Shown here in pieces: positions 61,966 to 64,000 of a DNA stretch of 64,000 bases (its first letter is position 1; every line of letters begins with the position of its first letter). The notes below the pieces were generated by a model. The model ran no database searches. It saw nothing but the letters and a program-made list of their open reading frames with translations, and had not been told where the DNA came from. This DNA comes from an uncultured Lachnospiraceae bacterium (lineage in GTDB: Bacteria; Bacillota; Clostridia; Lachnospirales; Lachnospiraceae). Location of the stretch: assembly GCA_946566685.1 (NCBI GenBank), contig CAMNXA010000003.1, forward strand, positions 89,560 through 153,559, given 5' to 3'. Made by a program: the position numbers and the translations under genes.

Positions 61966-64000
61966 ATGAAAAAGAGCAGAGCGGTTGTTGGTCTGATCGT
62001 CTATGTCCTGATACTGGGATTGCTTGGTTATACGGCAATCTTTGGTGTCGGCGCGGACAAGTCAGGCTCGGCAGGAAGCATTAAACTGGGACTGGATCTG
62101 GCAGGTGGTGTCAGCATCACTTATCAGGTGGTGGGCGATGAGGAACCGAACTCCGAGGACATGAGCGATACCATCTATAAGCTGCAACAGCGTGTGGATG
62201 GCTACAGCACGGAGGCACAGGTATATCAGGAAGGCAAAGACCGGATCAATATCGAGATTCCGGGCGTCTCCGATGCCAATGCTATTCTGGAAGAACTGGG
62301 AAAACCGGGAAGCCTGTACTTTATTGCGCAGACAGGCAGTGATGGCAGTAACAACTATGATCTGATCGGTTATGGTATTGATGCAGGAGGGAATCTGGCG
62401 CCCCAGTATCAGTTGAATAAGACCATGGATGAACTGATGGCCGATGGTTCCATCGTATTAGATGGTACGAAAGTGGAAGATGCACAGGCCAAGGCACAGC
62501 AGGATTCCATGGGAAATCTGGAAAATGTGGTGGCGCTTTCCTTTAATGCGGATGGCAGGGATGCTTTCGCGGCGGCAACGAAGAAAGCCTATGAGAATGG
62601 AGAGACGATTGCCATTTACTATGACGGAGAGTTTGTAAGCGTACCCAATGTACAGGCCGTGATCACAGACGGTAATGCGGTCATCACCGGACAGCAGTCC
62701 GTGGAGGAGGCACAGCAGCTTGCTTCCACGATCCGAATCGGCGGTCTGAAACTGGAATTGGAAGAACTCCGTTCCAACGTGGTAGGCGCACAGCTTGGTT
62801 CTGCGGCGATTGAGACCAGCCTGAAAGCGGCAGCAGTGGGATTTGCACTGGTAGTCATTTTCATGATTGCTGTGTATTATATTTCCGGTCTGGCAGCTTC
62901 CCTGGCGCTGTGCTTATATACGGAACTGTTGGTCATCTTACTGTATGCTTTCGAGGCCACACTGACACTGCCCGGTATTGCGGGTATCATCCTTTCCGTT
63001 GGTATGGCGGTGGATGCAAACGTGATCATTTTTGCCCGTATCAGAGAGGAACTGGCCACGGGCAAGACCGTGCAGTCTTCCATTAAGATCGGTTTCCAGA
63101 AAGCGCTGTCTGCGATTCTGGATGGTAATATCACCACCCTGATTGCGGCCCTGGTGCTCTACTTTATGGGAAGCGGCACTATCAAGGGATTTTCCATCAC
63201 CCTGATGCTGGGTATTTTCTTATCCATGTTCACGGCGCTTTTTGTTACCAGATTCCTGGTCAACATCTTCTTTGCACTGGGGGTACAGAGTGAGAAGGCA
63301 TATGGTGTGGCAAAGGAGAAGAAGCCTATCAATTTCCTCTCCAAACGCTTTGTTTTCTTTGGTATTTCCGTGGCGGTGATTTTGATTGGCTTTATCGTTA
63401 TGGGTGTGAACAGTTCCAAAATCGGTATGCCCCTCAATTACAGCCTTGACTTTGTAGGCGGTACTTCCACGACCATGACATTGAATGAGGATATGAGCAT
63501 TGAGGATATTGATGCCCAGATTGTTCCCCATGTGGAAGATATCACAGGGGATGGTAATGTACAGACCACAAAGGTGGCCGGTTCCAACCAGATCATCATT
63601 AAGACCAGAACCCTGAATGTAGAGGAGCGGCAGCAGTTTGCCGATCTGATGGCCAATAATTTCGGCGTGGACAAGAGCAGCATTACGGCGGAGACCATCA
63701 GTGCTACCATCAGTTCTGAGATGCAGACAGATGCGGTGAAAGCAGTCCTGTTGTCTACGGTGTTGATGCTTCTGTACATCTGGTTCCGGTTTAAGGATAT
63801 CCGCTTTGGTGCAAGTTCCGTGATCGCGTTGGTGCACGATGTACTGGTGGTACTTGCCTTCTATGCGGTGGTACGGATTTCTGTGGGCAATACTTTTATC
63901 GCCTGCATGTTGACCATTGTGGGTTATTCCATCAATGCGACCATCGTTATCTTTGACCGTATCCGTGAGAACCTGCGGGAGATGGGCAGGAAGGAAGATT
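61966..64000 (+). CDS. secDF: SecDF protein-export subunit (partial, runs off the window)
   Basis: This continuous frame encodes a SecD-SecF fusion: first membrane helix at residues about 6-26, SecD core LKLGLDLAGGV-like (here IKLGLDLAGGVSITYQ), a P1-like external domain, then helices with GMAVDANVIIFARIREEL, and from about residue 455 the SecF half with YSLDFVGGTSTTM and GYSINATIVIFDRIREN. It uses the ion gradient to assist SecYEG translocation. ATG 61963 and 61966 are both possible; GGAG at 61954-61957 fits 61966 slightly better. The C-terminus is missing at the window edge. Confidence 0.95.
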   Translation, partial: MKKSRAVVGLIVYVLILGLLGYTAIFGVGADKSGSAGSIKLGLDLAGGVSITYQVVGDEEPNSEDMSDTIYKLQQRVDGYSTEAQVYQEGKDRINIEIPGVSDANAILEELGKPGSLYFIAQTGSDGSNNYDLIGYGIDAGGNLAPQYQLNKTMDELMADGSIVLDGTKVEDAQAKAQQDSMGNLENVVALSFNADGRDAFAAATKKAYENGETIAIYYDGEFVSVPNVQAVITDGNAVITGQQSVEEAQQLASTIRIGGLKLELEELRSNVVGAQLGSAAIETSLKAAAVGFALVVIFMIAVYYISGLAASLALCLYTELLVILLYAFEATLTLPGIAGIILSVGMAVDANVIIFARIREELATGKTVQSSIKIGFQKALSAILDGNITTLIAALVLYFMGSGTIKGFSITLMLGIFLSMFTALFVTRFLVNIFFALGVQSEKAYGVAKEKKPINFLSKRFVFFGISVAVILIGFIVMGVNSSKIGMPLNYSLDFVGGTSTTMTLNEDMSIEDIDAQIVPHVEDITGDGNVQTTKVAGSNQIIIKTRTLNVEERQQFADLMANNFGVDKSSITAETISATISSEMQTDAVKAVLLSTVLMLLYIWFRFKDIRFGASSVIALVHDVLVVLAFYAVVRISVGNTFIACMLTIVGYSINATIVIFDRIRENLREMGRKED

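Overview
The window reads as a chromosomal stretch of a Gram-positive gut anaerobe of the class Clostridia, most likely family Lachnospiraceae. This rests on strong AGGAGG-type ribosome sites before nearly every gene, lipoprotein-anchored sugar-binding proteins, MecA, HemZ, the SCIFF peptide with its radical SAM maturase, and a fused SecDF. I have no database match, so genus is not claimed. There are about 52 protein genes. I see no rRNA, tRNA, CRISPR array or intact insertion sequence.

Region 1 (1-7.8 kb) is carbohydrate uptake. It holds a ChvE-type binding protein with a long leader containing an early terminator, its ATPase and permease, a GntR/LacI-type (AraR-like) repressor, a convergent AraC-type regulator, and a divergent MFS transporter. 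Region 2 (7.8-19.7 kb) is housekeeping and assorted: a large Lhr-type helicase, a YbaK-type editing protein, PepT, ketopantoate reductase, a half-size EamA transporter, a small coiled-coil protein, a serine beta-lactamase-like hydrolase, an uncharacterised protein and an apparently frameshifted small gene. Region 3 (18.7-24.6 kb) is a self-contained fructoside locus: a LacI repressor with a visible operator, an ABC importer and a cytoplasmic GH32 beta-fructosidase.

Region 4 (24.6-34.2 kb) holds a BlaI/BlaR1-like pair whose sensor carries a C-terminal M23 peptidase domain, MecA, a DEAD-box RNA helicase, a YgjP-type metallopeptidase, a membrane TPR-like protein with a 27-bp minisatellite in its cytoplasmic tail, and phosphoglycerate mutase. 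Region 5 (34.3-41.9 kb) contains two ABC export systems: a YtrA-type regulator with ATPase and permease, then a MacB-like ATPase, an exported accessory protein and an FtsX-type permease. Region 6 (41.9-46.2 kb) opens with a 137-bp imperfect palindrome and three 52-53 bp repeats. A MarR/flavodoxin operon, an exported four-repeat protein and enolase follow; the enolase ribosome site is buried in a hairpin.

Region 7 (46.2-64 kb) is mostly core: phosphoesterase, MATE exporter, phosphoribosyltransferase-like protein, HemZ, an Rpn/PD-(D/E)XK protein with heptad repeats, a flavin oxidoreductase, HisS, AspS, an SseB-like protein, a HAD phosphatase, a CNNM/CorC protein, a TIGR04086-type membrane protein, the SCIFF peptide, its maturase, and SecDF running off the end. 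The SCIFF system is described biology. The observations I find least explained are the enolase leader hairpin, the BlaR1-M23 fusion, the frameshifted gene near 18.4 kb and the palindrome/repeat block at 41.9-42.2 kb.
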